Source: Hominenteromicrobium sp964531265 (lineage in GTDB: Bacteria > Bacillota > Clostridia > Oscillospirales > Acutalibacteraceae). From it: a stretch of DNA of 64,000 nt. The DNA lies in contig CAZHDW010000001.1 of the NCBI GenBank assembly GCA_964531265.1, forward strand, positions 62,001 to 126,000, given 5' to 3'. This document shows positions 42,940 to 52,426 of the stretch, one piece after another (position 1 is the first letter of the stretch; the number at the start of each line of letters is the position of its first letter). The translations under genes were made by a program, and so were the position numbers. The notes below the pieces were generated by a model. It did not search any database, was not told the DNA's origin, and was given only the letters and a program-made list of their open reading frames with translations.

Positions 42940-44352
42940 GTGAAAACTTATCTTGCAGTTGATATTGGTGCTTCAAGCGGAAGGCATATTTTGGGCTGGC
43001 TTGAGGAAGGAAAGCTGAAGCTCTCCGAAATATACCGCTTCAAAAACGGTGCGGTGCCGAGGGACGGTCACCGTTGCTGGGATGCCGATGGCCTTCGCGA
43101 AAATGTGATAAAAGGCATTGGCAAATGCATGGAAAAGGAAAAGATGGATAATCCCGTAAGCATGGCCATTGATACATGGGGCGTTGATTTTGTCCTGCTC
43201 GATTCCGAAATGAAGCGTATAGGTGAGGCGATCTCCTATCGTGACAGCAGAACCGAGGGTGTACCGGAGGAGCTTGAGGCCGTTGTACAGTTTGATGAGC
43301 TGTACGAGAGGACGGGTATCCAGAAGCAGACCTTCAATACCATATATCAGCTTGCGGCGCTCAAAAAGGAAGCACCGCAGGATATCGAAAACGCAAAGCA
43401 CTTTTTGATGATACCAGATTATCTGGCATACTGCCTGACGGGTGTATGTGTAAATGAATACACGGAGGCCAGCACCTCCGCACTTGTAAATGCAAGGGAA
43501 AAGACATGGGATATTGAGCTTATCAAAAGGCTCGGCCTGCCCACGGAGATTTTCCACCCGCTTAAAATGGCCGGTGAGTCTCTCGGCGCTCTCGATAAGG
43601 ACATTCGTGCCGAGGTCGGCTTTGACCTTCTTGTACGCTGTGCTCCGTCCCATGATACCGCCTCCGCATTCCTTGCCGTACCGGCAAAGGACGACAACGC
43701 GGTGTTCCTCTCAAGCGGTACATGGAGCCTGCTCGGTGTCGAGCTTGAAGAGCCTATCACAACACGTGAAAGCATGGAGCAGAACTTTACAAACGAGGGC
43801 GGCTATCAGTACCGCTACCGTTACCTCAGAAACATAATGGGTCTCTGGATGTTGCAGAGCATCAGACGTGAGCTTGGCGAGACCAGATTCGACTTCGGCA
43901 CATTGTCGATGATCGCAAAGAGCGCGGACAGCTACCCGGGCAGAGTGGATGTTAACGATCAGCGCTTCCTGGCTCCGCAGAACATGCAGGAGGCAGTGCG
44001 CGTTGTTCTGGCCGAGAACGGATATAAGGATCCGACGGTTGCGCAGATACTTTCCTGCGTATATCACAGTCTGGCTCAGTCCTATGCCGATGCCATCCAC
44101 GGCCTCGAGAAGATAACCGGTAAGAAATACACAAGCCTCAATATCGTAGGCGGTGGCAGTCAGGACGCATATCTGAACCAGCTTACGGCAAATACCACGG
44201 GTCTTACGGTGTATGCAGGGCCTACGGAGGGTACGGCTATTGGCAACCTTGCCGTGCAGATGATTGCCGACGGCACGCTCAGGGACGTTCAGCATGCACG
44301 CGATGTTATCCGTGAGAGCTTCCCGATACAGGTTTTTCAGCCGGAAGGATGA
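42940..44352 (+). CDS. rhaB: L-rhamnulokinase
   Basis: RhaB phosphorylates L-rhamnulose to rhamnulose 1-phosphate. The 470-residue FGGY-family kinase opens with DIGASSGRH, the typical RhaB phosphate loop, and has WGVDFVLLD, YRDSRTEG, LSSGTWSLLG and VGGGSQDAYLNQ. GAGGAGG stands 8 bases before a GTG at 42940, which is preferred over a TTG at 42934. It is the first gene of a six-gene rhamnose operon. The protein is slightly short of the E. coli enzyme but complete. Confidence 0.95.
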   Translation: MKTYLAVDIGASSGRHILGWLEEGKLKLSEIYRFKNGAVPRDGHRCWDADGLRENVIKGIGKCMEKEKMDNPVSMAIDTWGVDFVLLDSEMKRIGEAISYRDSRTEGVPEELEAVVQFDELYERTGIQKQTFNTIYQLAALKKEAPQDIENAKHFLMIPDYLAYCLTGVCVNEYTEASTSALVNAREKTWDIELIKRLGLPTEIFHPLKMAGESLGALDKDIRAEVGFDLLVRCAPSHDTASAFLAVPAKDDNAVFLSSGTWSLLGVELEEPITTRESMEQNFTNEGGYQYRYRYLRNIMGLWMLQSIRRELGETRFDFGTLSMIAKSADSYPGRVDVNDQRFLAPQNMQEAVRVVLAENGYKDPTVAQILSCVYHSLAQSYADAIHGLEKITGKKYTSLNIVGGGSQDAYLNQLTANTTGLTVYAGPTEGTAIGNLAVQMIADGTLRDVQHARDVIRESFPIQVFQPEG

Positions 44353-44357
44353 TTTGA

Positions 44358-44684
44358 ATGGCAGATTTGAGTTTTAACGAAATGCAGGCGCTTGCAAAGG
44401 AGCTGCAGGAGAAGTACAAAAGCATCTGGGAGCCTCAGATACCGGAAAACGGACGAAACCACCTTTTATGGATGATGATAGAGGCCGGCGAAGTGGCGGA
44501 CATCATCAAGAAAAAGGGTGATGAGGCAATTATGAAGGACAATGATATCCGCAATGACTTTATAGAAGAGTTGTGCGACGTCATGATGTACTTTAACGAC
44601 GTCATGCTGTGCTATGATATTTCTGTGGAGGATATGCGGGAGATATATCTGAAAAAGCACGAGCGCAATATGAAGCGCTGGTAA
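44358..44684 (+). CDS. MazG-like nucleotide pyrophosphohydrolase
   Basis: The 108-residue alpha-helical protein has the EAGEVAD...EELCDVMMYFND pattern of MazG/dUTPase-like all-alpha pyrophosphatases, in which Glu and Asp residues bind Mg. Such enzymes hydrolyse NTPs to NMPs for house-cleaning. It starts 5 bp after rhaB and ends 24 bp before rhaA, so it is embedded in the rhamnose operon, where no standard pathway step needs it. Substrate is unknown. Confidence 0.78.
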   Translation: MADLSFNEMQALAKELQEKYKSIWEPQIPENGRNHLLWMMIEAGEVADIIKKKGDEAIMKDNDIRNDFIEELCDVMMYFNDVMLCYDISVEDMREIYLKKHERNMKRW

Positions 44685-44708
44685 AACACATCTGAAAGGA
44701 AGCTTAGA

Positions 44709-45959
44709 ATGAGTTACGCAGAAGCAAAAGCTAAATATGCGGCCATCGGCGTGGATGTCGATGCCGCTATCGAAAAATTGAAGACAGTTCCCGTCTCTCT
44801 GCACTGCTGGCAGGGCGACGACGTCAGGGGCTTTGATACCGACCCGAATGCTCCGCTGACCGGCGGCATTCAGACAACGGGTAATTATCCGGGACGTGCA
44901 CGCACACCACAGGAGCTCATGGACGACATCGATCAGGTCATTGCACTGGTTCCCGGCAAGGTGAAGATGAATCTGCACGCAAGCTACGCTATTTTTGATG
45001 AGGAAAACCCCTGGGTTGACCGCGATCAGCTTGAGCCGAAGCACTTTAAGAAGTGGGTGGATTTCTGCAAGGAGCGCGGAATGGGCTGCGACTTCAACCC
45101 GACCTTCTTCTCCCATGCAAAGTGCGACCCCCTTACACTTTCCAGCCCGAACGAGGAGACACGTAAATTCTGGGTCGATCATGGCAAGGCATGTGTTCGC
45201 ATTTCCCAGTATCTTGCAGATGAGCTTAATGAGCCGTGCGTAATGAATATCTGGGCCGGTGACGGCTACAAGGACATTCCGGCTGACCGCATAGGGCCGC
45301 GTATGCGCTATAAGCAGTCCTTCGATGAGATACTTTCCGAGCCGTTCGATAAGACAAAGGTTTATCCCTGCGCAGAATCCAAGGTTTTCGGTATCGGCGT
45401 TGAGAGCTACACAGTGGGCTCTGCCGAATGGTGCCTGAAGTATGCTTCCGGCCGTGATGATTGCATAACACTCATGGATAACGGTCACTATCACCCCACC
45501 GAGATGGTCTCTGATAAGATCGCATCCATACTTACATATGATGAGAAGATGGCTCTGCATATCACACGCAGTGTCCGTTGGGACTCCGACCATGTGGTTC
45601 GCTTTGACGATGAGACAAAGGAAATCTGCAAGGAGATAGTACGCTGCGGCATGGACCGTATCTTTATCGCCCTTGACTATTTCGATGCTTCTATAAACCG
45701 TGTTTCCGCATGGGTAACAGGCTTCCGTAATTTGCAGAAGGCACTTTTGTTCGCACTGCTTCAGCCGAATGCCGAGCTCAAGCGCCTCCAGGATGAGGAC
45801 GACTGGACACGCCTCATGGTTCTCCAGGAGGAGCTTAAGACCATGCCGTTCGGTGAGATTTGGGAGGAGTACTGCCGTTCCTGCGGAAAGCCCGTTGACG
45901 GCGAGTGGTTCCCGGTTATCGAGAAATACGAGGCTGAGGTACAGTCTAAGCGCGTATAA
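44709..45959 (+). CDS. rhaA: L-rhamnose isomerase
   Basis: RhaA converts L-rhamnose to L-rhamnulose. The 416-residue protein starts YAEAKAKYAAIGVDVDAAI and contains SLHCWQGDDVRGFD, MNLHASYA, GMGCDFNPTFFSHAK and GHYHPTEMVSDK, which hold the His, Asp and Glu metal ligands of the TIM barrel. Length and motifs match the family fully. AAAGGAAG lies before the ATG. It is the third gene in the operon. Confidence 0.97.
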   Translation: MSYAEAKAKYAAIGVDVDAAIEKLKTVPVSLHCWQGDDVRGFDTDPNAPLTGGIQTTGNYPGRARTPQELMDDIDQVIALVPGKVKMNLHASYAIFDEENPWVDRDQLEPKHFKKWVDFCKERGMGCDFNPTFFSHAKCDPLTLSSPNEETRKFWVDHGKACVRISQYLADELNEPCVMNIWAGDGYKDIPADRIGPRMRYKQSFDEILSEPFDKTKVYPCAESKVFGIGVESYTVGSAEWCLKYASGRDDCITLMDNGHYHPTEMVSDKIASILTYDEKMALHITRSVRWDSDHVVRFDDETKEICKEIVRCGMDRIFIALDYFDASINRVSAWVTGFRNLQKALLFALLQPNAELKRLQDEDDWTRLMVLQEELKTMPFGEIWEEYCRSCGKPVDGEWFPVIEKYEAEVQSKRV

Positions 45960-45971
45960 GGAGTGCTTGAT

Positions 45972-46625
45972 ATGGAGCTTAAGGGTAAAAGAATAGGCTT
46001 TCTCGGTGACAGCATCACCGAGGGTCATGGCGTTGCGGAAAGTGAAAACATTTTCTGGAACAGAATACAGAGGGATACCGGTGCCGTTTGCTTTGGCTAC
46101 GGCATAGGCGGAACACGCATCGCACCGCAGCATTCAAAGGATAATGCGGATTGGGAGCGCTGGTTTGCATCCCGTGTAGATGAGATGGAAGAAAATCTCG
46201 ACGCTATAGTGGTGTTCGGCGGCACAAATGACTACGGTCACGGTGATGCTCCGCTCGGTACAATGGCGGACAGGGACGACAGCAGCTTTTACGGCGCATA
46301 CCATGTGCTGCTGAACAAGCTTTTTGAGCGCTATCCCACGGCACATGTGGTTATTATGACTCCGCTGCACAGACTGGGAGAGGATAACTGCACTTACAAC
46401 GAATTCGGTGTTCGCCGCCAGACAAACCTCGAGGGTTATGTCGATGCAATAATTGAAGTTGCGGCATATTACAGCGTACCCGTGCTTGATCTTTTCCGTG
46501 TGGGCGGCATAAATCCTGTGGTGCCCGTGCAGAAGGAACTCTATATGCCGGACGGACTTCATCCGAACGATGCCGGACATGAGCGCATAGCACAGCGTTT
46601 GACAGGCTTTTTAAGATCACTTTAA
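45972..46625 (+). CDS. SGNH/GDSL hydrolase (likely carbohydrate esterase)
   Basis: The 217-residue protein carries the four SGNH blocks: Ser in FLGDSITEGHG, Gly in GIGGTR, Asn in FGGTNDYGHG, and Asp/His in PDGLHPNDAGHE. There is no signal peptide. Within a rhamnose operon, removal of acetyl groups from imported pectic or rhamnosyl oligosaccharides is a sensible role, but other esters are possible. AAGGAG supports the ATG at 45972 over the GTG at 45963. The gaps to rhaA and rhaD are 12 and 13 bp. Confidence 0.85.
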   Translation: MELKGKRIGFLGDSITEGHGVAESENIFWNRIQRDTGAVCFGYGIGGTRIAPQHSKDNADWERWFASRVDEMEENLDAIVVFGGTNDYGHGDAPLGTMADRDDSSFYGAYHVLLNKLFERYPTAHVVIMTPLHRLGEDNCTYNEFGVRRQTNLEGYVDAIIEVAAYYSVPVLDLFRVGGINPVVPVQKELYMPDGLHPNDAGHERIAQRLTGFLRSL

Positions 46626-46638
46626 GGAGAAAATCAAA

Positions 46639-47454
46639 ATGAAGGATATAATGACAGCTCCCTTTGTGGAGGAAATGCGCAAGACCACAGCTAACATGTA
46701 TCGTCTTGGCTGGGATGAGCGTAACGGCGGAAATATCAGCTATATGCTGAATGCTTACGAGGTCGCTGAGTATCTTGACTTGCAGAAGGTCATCCGCCGC
46801 ATACCGATAGGCTTTGAGGCAAAGCCCCTCATCGGCAAGATATTCATCGTTACCGGCACCGGCAAGTATTTCAAGAATGTTGAGGATGATCCCGAGACAA
46901 ACCTCGGCATTATCAGAATCGCCGCCGACGGCTGCACAGCCGAGTTGCTTTGGGGTTACAAGGATGGCGGAAAGTTTACCTCCGAATTCCCGGCACACAT
47001 GATGAGCCACATGGCAAGGCTCTCCGTTGACCCGGACAACCGAGTTGTCATGCACTGCCACCCGACAAATACTCTGGCAATGAACTATGTTCATGAGCTG
47101 GATGAGAAGAAGTTCACCCATACCCTGTGGGAGATGTGCACCGAGTGCATCGTTGTTTTCCCGGACGGCGTAGGTGTTCTTCCGTGGATGCTCTGCGGCA
47201 CAAATTCCATCGGTGAGGCTACTGCCGAGAAGATGAAGGAGTTCCGTCTGGTCGTATGGGGAATGCATGGCATTTACGGCGCCGGCAAAACCATGGACGA
47301 GACCTTCGGACTTATAGAGACAGTTGAAAAGGCTGCACAGATATATATGCTTACAGCTCACCTGCCGCGCATCAATACCATTAAGGATTCCGAGATGGTC
47401 GAGCTTGCCGAGTTCTTCGGCGTTGATTACCGCAAGGATTTTCTCGATCTCTGA
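46639..47454 (+). CDS. rhaD: L-rhamnulose-1-phosphate aldolase
   Basis: RhaD splits rhamnulose 1-phosphate into dihydroxyacetone phosphate and L-lactaldehyde. The 271-residue class II aldolase has ERNGGNISYML at the phosphate site, FPAHMMSHMAR, the zinc ligands in VMHCHPTNT and a third His in MHGIYGAG. Length equals that of E. coli RhaD. It is followed after 41 bp by the lactaldehyde reductase, which uses its product. Confidence 0.96.
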   Translation: MKDIMTAPFVEEMRKTTANMYRLGWDERNGGNISYMLNAYEVAEYLDLQKVIRRIPIGFEAKPLIGKIFIVTGTGKYFKNVEDDPETNLGIIRIAADGCTAELLWGYKDGGKFTSEFPAHMMSHMARLSVDPDNRVVMHCHPTNTLAMNYVHELDEKKFTHTLWEMCTECIVVFPDGVGVLPWMLCGTNSIGEATAEKMKEFRLVVWGMHGIYGAGKTMDETFGLIETVEKAAQIYMLTAHLPRINTIKDSEMVELAEFFGVDYRKDFLDL

Positions 47455-47495
47455 GAGACGGGAAATGACCGATAAATTCAAAGGAGAGAGTTAAA

Positions 47496-48644
47496 ATGGC
47501 AAATCGTATTGTTTTGAACACAATTTCCTATCATGGCAAGGGCGCGATAGAAAACATCGTTCCCGAGCTGACAGCAAGAGGCTACAAAAAGGCTTTTGTC
47601 TGCACAGACCCGGACCTCGTTAAGTTCGGAGTAGTGGCTAAGGTTACAGATCTGCTCGATGCAGCAGGCTTTGCTTATGAGATCTTCAGCGATGTTAAGG
47701 CAAACCCGACCATCGAGAACGTACAGAACGGTGTTGCTGCTTTCAAGGCATCCGGTGCTGACTGCATCGTTACTATCGGCGGTGGCTCTGCAATGGACAC
47801 TGCAAAGGCTATCGGTATCATCATCGAGAACCCGGAGTTCGCAGATGTTCGTTCCCTGGAGGGCGTTGCTCCGACCAAGAAGCATGCCGTATTTACAATT
47901 GCCGTTCCGACAACAGCAGGTACAGCAGCAGAGGTAACAATCAACTATGTTATCACTGACGTTGAGAAGAAGCGTAAGTTTGTCTGTGTTGATACAAACG
48001 ACATTCCGGAGATCGCAGTTGTCGATCCCGACATGATGGCTTCCATGCCGAAGAGCCTCACAGCCGCTACAGGTATGGACGCTCTGACACATGCTATTGA
48101 GGGCTACATCACAAAGGGTGCATGCGCTATTTCCGACATGTTCCACCTCGAGGCTATCCGTCTGATCTCCGCAAACCTCCGCGGCGCCGTTGCAAACACC
48201 GATGAGGGACGTGAGGGCATGGCACTTGGCCAGTACATCGCAGGCATGGGCTTCTCCAATGTCGGTCTCGGTATCGTTCACTCCATGGCACACGGTCTTT
48301 CCGCTCTGTATGATACTCCGCACGGCGTAGCCTGCGCTATCATCCTTCCCACAGGCCTTGAGTACAATGCTTCCGTTTCCGGCGAGCGCTACCGTGCAGT
48401 CGGTAAGGCAATGGGCGTTGAGGGCATTGACGCTATGACCGCTGAAGAGGCTGCAAACGCAACTATCGCAGCAGTTAAGAAGCTGAGTGCAGATGTCGGC
48501 ATCCCGGCAGACCTCAAGGGTATCCTTAAGGAAGAGGATGTACAGTTCCTTGCAGAGAGCGCATTTGCAGACGCTTGCTGCCCGGGCAACCCGCGTGATA
48601 CCTCCGTTGAAGAGATCGCAGCTCTTTACAGAAGCCTCATGTAA
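47496..48644 (+). CDS. fucO: Lactaldehyde reductase (iron-containing alcohol dehydrogenase)
   Basis: FucO reduces L-lactaldehyde to L-1,2-propanediol with NADH, the redox sink of anaerobic rhamnose use. The 382-residue group III dehydrogenase shows TIGGGSAMDTAK for NAD, and the iron ligands around GMDALTHAIEGY and GIVHSMAHGLSALYDTPHG. The ATG has AAAGGAGAGAG upstream. Codon use is strongly biased toward a small codon set (CTC, ATC, GCA, CCG), more so than in neighbouring genes, which hints at high expression. It is the last gene of the operon. Confidence 0.95.
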   Translation: MANRIVLNTISYHGKGAIENIVPELTARGYKKAFVCTDPDLVKFGVVAKVTDLLDAAGFAYEIFSDVKANPTIENVQNGVAAFKASGADCIVTIGGGSAMDTAKAIGIIIENPEFADVRSLEGVAPTKKHAVFTIAVPTTAGTAAEVTINYVITDVEKKRKFVCVDTNDIPEIAVVDPDMMASMPKSLTAATGMDALTHAIEGYITKGACAISDMFHLEAIRLISANLRGAVANTDEGREGMALGQYIAGMGFSNVGLGIVHSMAHGLSALYDTPHGVACAIILPTGLEYNASVSGERYRAVGKAMGVEGIDAMTAEEAANATIAAVKKLSADVGIPADLKGILKEEDVQFLAESAFADACCPGNPRDTSVEEIAALYRSLM

Positions 48645-48681
48645 TCGAATTCACTCGATTTTAAATTTAAAGCATAAAAAG

Positions 48682-48716
48682 TCCGCCCCGGAGATATCTT
48701 ATGTCTTCGGGGCGGA
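48682..48716. terminator. Terminator between fucO and the GT2 gene
   Basis: TCCGCCCCG and CGGGGCGGA form a 9-bp GC-rich stem, with AAAAA on the left giving a T tract for the minus-strand transcript. It also lies after fucO. Confidence 0.85.
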
Positions 48717-48720
48717 TCAA

Positions 48721-49695
48721 TTATTTAGTTTTTTCTTCTTTTATGTGCTTTTCTATCAGGTAGCGCGGACGCTGCTTAACCTCACCGTATATCTTGCCGA
48801 TATAGCCTCCGACAACGCCGAGGCACAGCATTTGAAGTCCGCCGAGCAACCATATGGAGCACACTATCGCAGTCCAGCCGGCCACTGTTACACCGCATAT
48901 ATGCGAAATAAGCGCGTATAAAAGGCCGAAAACACTGAGAACCGAGATCAGTATACCGAGGTTCGATATGAGCTTCAGGGGCTTTACGCTGAATGAGGAG
49001 ATGCCGTCGAGTGCAAAGGAGATCATTTTCTTGAGCGGATATTTAGATTCGCCCGCAAAGCGCTCTGCGCGGTCGTAGTAAACATAGTCACTGCGGAAGC
49101 CGATAAGCGGCACTATTCCGCGCAGGAAGAGATTTACCTCTCTGTATTCAGAAAGGCCCTCAAGAGTCCTGCGGCTCATCAATCTGTAGTCGGCATGATT
49201 GAAAACAACATCCACGCCGAGCAGCTTCATGAACTTATAGAAGCCCTCAGCGGTGGTGCGCTTGAAGAAAGTATCGGTATCGCGTTTGTTGCGAACACCG
49301 TAGACCACGTCGCAGCCCTCCGCGTATTTTTGAACAAAGGCATCGATGACGTCTATGTCATCCTGGAGGTCGGCATCCAGGCTTATCGCGCAGTCACAAA
49401 GCGGCATAGCGGTCATCAGGCCGGCCAGCAGCGCGTTTTGGTGTCCGCGGTTGTGTGCAAGCTTAACTCCGTCCACATACGGCACCGCGGCGCTGTACAT
49501 TTCAATGAGCTGCCAAGTATCGTCGCGGCTGCCGTCATCGACAAAGAGTATACGGCTGTCGCGGTCGATCATATCCGCATGTATCATGTTGTAAAGCTTT
49601 TCTGTAAGTCGCTTAGTTGTCTCCGGCAATACCTCTTCCTCGTTGTAGCAGGGAATTACAAGGTACAGTACCGGTGCATTACGCTCTTCAATCAT
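48721..49695 (-). CDS. Polyprenyl-phosphate glycosyltransferase (GT2, GtrB/CsbB-like)
   Basis: GT2 enzymes of this type move a sugar from a nucleotide donor to undecaprenyl phosphate at the inner membrane face. The 324-residue protein has VIPCYNEEEVL, the metal-binding DADLQDD, a QRP-like RNKRDTDTFFKR region and two C-terminal membrane helices (about 235-300). It overlaps the upstream YfhO gene by 8 bp. CsbB-YfhO pairs glycosylate lipoteichoic or wall polymers in Bacillus, so the same role is likely here. No GtrA-type flippase is seen next to them. Confidence 0.9.
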   Translation of the reverse strand: MIEERNAPVLYLVIPCYNEEEVLPETTKRLTEKLYNMIHADMIDRDSRILFVDDGSRDDTWQLIEMYSAAVPYVDGVKLAHNRGHQNALLAGLMTAMPLCDCAISLDADLQDDIDVIDAFVQKYAEGCDVVYGVRNKRDTDTFFKRTTAEGFYKFMKLLGVDVVFNHADYRLMSRRTLEGLSEYREVNLFLRGIVPLIGFRSDYVYYDRAERFAGESKYPLKKMISFALDGISSFSVKPLKLISNLGILISVLSVFGLLYALISHICGVTVAGWTAIVCSIWLLGGLQMLCLGVVGGYIGKIYGEVKQRPRYLIEKHIKEEKTK

Positions 49696-52228
49696 CTATG
49701 AAACCCTCCTGTTTTTCAAGCTGCTTATCCGTTCTGATGCGCGGTTTAAGCTTTATCAAGGTGTGTTCTTCAAAATGCGCTCCGTGCTTTGAGGCATAGT
49801 GGGAGAGAGGTCTGCGTACCATGTTGTGCCTTGCGCGCTCGGTCGCTCTTTTGGAGCGTTCGAAAACGCGCATAACAAAGCAATAGAACACAAGGAGAAT
49901 GACGGATATAACGGTTATGGCTATACCGAGGTACAGCCCGGGAGTTCTGTAGACAAACTGTATGCGCACATTCTCGCCGGCCGGGACTCTCACGGCCATA
50001 AAGCCGACATTTACACGCTCCAACTCAACGGGGGAGCCATTCACATATGCGCTCCAGCCTGTTTCATAGGGAATGCTGAAAAATACGGGTGTGTCGTGCT
50101 CGGTGGTTATTGTGGCATCAAATCCGGAATTTGTGTAGTTGAAGCTCGAGCAGGTGAGCGTATTGCGCGCGGCACAATCCTCGGCATACTGCTCTCTTGT
50201 ATAGCTGACCGTTGACATGTCGAGCGGAGCCAGCATATCGCCCCAAAGCTCGATCTGGTCATCACTGAGCAGCATAGCCTTGAGCAGCAGCAGCTCGCGT
50301 GAATCTTCATCGGTATTTTCGTACTGTTCCTCCGCGATATAGCTGTCGTAGGTGAAGCCGAGGGGGATGTAGTTCATGTTCTGATAGATGTCAAAGCCGT
50401 TTGCGTTTCCGTAATACTCCCAACCGGGCATGCTCGGGGCGGAAAAATCCTCGCCGGCAAAGTATTTGTCATCGTGATCGCTGTCAAAGAGGTATTTTAC
50501 GCTTGTCAGCGCGCGCAGACCATAGTGTGACACCTCGGGGCGTGAAGCAACATCACGCTTAACACCGATGCTGTCGTAGAATTCCATGAGAGAGCCGGGA
50601 ACAATGCTGTGAAAGGCCTGTATCGACTGCACCTGCCAGAACATGGCCGAGTTATCAAGGCTCTCGTAGAAATCATTGCGTACGCGGCTGTCGCGCAGGT
50701 CGTCTATCGTTACATCCTTGCCGCCGTTGAGTGCATAGGGAATTATGTGATCGTTCGGGTCGGAGGATTGCGCCTTGCCCAGTGCGATGAAGTATATTGA
50801 GGACAGTGTTATGACAAGGCTGAGGCATACTGCCGTTGCACGATAAAAGGCTTTGGAATTCTTAACATAGAAGGTTATGATAAATGCCACAAGCGCCAGA
50901 CAGATTATGGATATCGCAAGGTAGCTCCACAGGCGTGTGGGATACTTTTCAAGGCCAAAGGTTGCGGAGACGATCTTGCCGTCCTCCTCGATGAGCGTAG
51001 GCGTAAGGCCGATTACAAGACCCACTGTAACGGTGATAGCGGTGGTCCATTTCAGTGCACGTTTCCAATCAACGCGACTATTCTCAAGGGACATCATTGT
51101 GGCTGCGGCCATCATCAGCGTCAGCATGTAGAACCAACGTGCATAATAGGAGGCGTTCATGAGCTGAAAGGCGGAGTTCAGGCCGGGTATCAGCGCCATG
51201 ATGAACAGTATCCACAGCATACGCTTGAGCCAGTGCTTTCTCTGTATTTGCAGCCAGCCGATAACACCTGTCATGCTGAACATTGGCAGCCATGCGCCGA
51301 GTGATGACCATTTGGAGTTGGAATCCGGTGCGAAGTTCGGGCGCGCCGGGAGGTCGGGCAGGAAGAAAAAGCTCTGCAAAATATGTACATAGCGCTGATT
51401 GCTGCTGTAAAGCAGGGCGTTCCAACCGTTTATTGGGTTTGAAACACGGTAGTTCTGAGTGATGCAAAGTATGCTCGGTATCAGCAGCACACAGGACATG
51501 CTGAGTCCGACAACGGCTTCAAGTGCCAGCAGGAGAAAATCACGTACGGATATCTGCCAGCTTCCGGAAAGAAGCCGCACAAAGAAATATATAACGGTGA
51601 AGGTCACCATACCAACAAAGAAATAGTAGTTTGTGATGCAGCACAGGGCCACCATGACAGCGAAGACGCCGCGCTGACGCTTGTACATGTATTCGTCAAG
51701 TGACGCAAGCAACAACGGAAATACAATAATGGCCTCATGAAAGTGATTGAAGAATATATTGTAGATCGAAAAGCCGGAAAATGCATACAGCAGTGAGGCA
51801 ATGAGCGCCGCGTTCTGATTTTTGGCATAGCGGTGCAGATAGACATATGCAGTCAGTGACGCACAGCCGAATTTCAATATGAAAAGCGGCCCCATCAGGT
51901 ATTGCAGCCATTCCCCCGGGAAGGGTATCGTAAGCCAGAAAAACGGGCTGCCGAGCAGATAAAAGGAATATGAGCCGATGAAATTGACACCGAGGTCGGT
52001 CAGATGATTCCAGCCGATATTTCCGGAGCGCACCGCATCATGAGCGATACGATAGAAGGGTATCTGTTGAACGTTGAAATCTCCGTAGAATAGAAATCTT
52101 CCGCCATCTACAAGGATGAATGGCAGAAATATGACGGCGGCAAGGCACAGGCCGCTTAAAAATGCGTATATAAAATGTTTTTTTTCAGCGTTTGAGGTCA
52201 AACTGCTATGTGTTTTAGAGGAATTCAA
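49688..52228 (-). CDS. YfhO-family membrane glycosyltransferase
   Basis: The 846-residue polytopic protein begins with a cytoplasmic tail of about 20 residues, then about a dozen membrane helices (to about 490), a large outer domain of beta type (about 500-760, ending VPAGENVRIQFVYRTPG) and a last helix (about 770-790) followed by a basic tail. Near the first outer loop, GDFNVQQIPFY holds an Asp typical of GT-C active sites. YfhO proteins transfer lipid-linked sugars to envelope polymers. Start is TTG at 52228 with GGAGG 8 bases upstream. An extended -10 (TGATATAAT on the minus strand, 52262-52270) probably serves it. Confidence 0.88.
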   Translation of the reverse strand: MNSSKTHSSLTSNAEKKHFIYAFLSGLCLAAVIFLPFILVDGGRFLFYGDFNVQQIPFYRIAHDAVRSGNIGWNHLTDLGVNFIGSYSFYLLGSPFFWLTIPFPGEWLQYLMGPLFILKFGCASLTAYVYLHRYAKNQNAALIASLLYAFSGFSIYNIFFNHFHEAIIVFPLLLASLDEYMYKRQRGVFAVMVALCCITNYYFFVGMVTFTVIYFFVRLLSGSWQISVRDFLLLALEAVVGLSMSCVLLIPSILCITQNYRVSNPINGWNALLYSSNQRYVHILQSFFFLPDLPARPNFAPDSNSKWSSLGAWLPMFSMTGVIGWLQIQRKHWLKRMLWILFIMALIPGLNSAFQLMNASYYARWFYMLTLMMAAATMMSLENSRVDWKRALKWTTAITVTVGLVIGLTPTLIEEDGKIVSATFGLEKYPTRLWSYLAISIICLALVAFIITFYVKNSKAFYRATAVCLSLVITLSSIYFIALGKAQSSDPNDHIIPYALNGGKDVTIDDLRDSRVRNDFYESLDNSAMFWQVQSIQAFHSIVPGSLMEFYDSIGVKRDVASRPEVSHYGLRALTSVKYLFDSDHDDKYFAGEDFSAPSMPGWEYYGNANGFDIYQNMNYIPLGFTYDSYIAEEQYENTDEDSRELLLLKAMLLSDDQIELWGDMLAPLDMSTVSYTREQYAEDCAARNTLTCSSFNYTNSGFDATITTEHDTPVFFSIPYETGWSAYVNGSPVELERVNVGFMAVRVPAGENVRIQFVYRTPGLYLGIAITVISVILLVFYCFVMRVFERSKRATERARHNMVRRPLSHYASKHGAHFEEHTLIKLKPRIRTDKQLEKQEGFIDD

Positions 52229-52319
52229 GTCGCAGCCTCCGTTTCTGTTATTATATATTGGATTATATCACAACGAATGTGCGGATTAAAGGCAATTTTT
52301 GTTTTTTAAGGAATTTTTA

Positions 52320-52348
52320 TTGAAAAGTTCATATGGGTAGGATAAAAT
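52320..52348 (+). promoter_or_regulatory. Promoter for dus-polA operon
   Basis: TTGAAA, 17 bp, TAAAAT. Leader of about 70 nt before the dus start. Confidence 0.6.
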
Positions 52349-52426
52349 AGAATGGAATGATATTTAGCGCGGCGTGTTTCAAAAACTGTGTGAAACACAC
52401 GGATATGCGCACGAAATGAGAAGATT

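Noticed and set aside
44466..46133. 555-codon open frame antisense to the MazG-like gene and rhaA
   Set aside because: Spans three real genes on the other strand, which all have clear motifs and ribosome sites.
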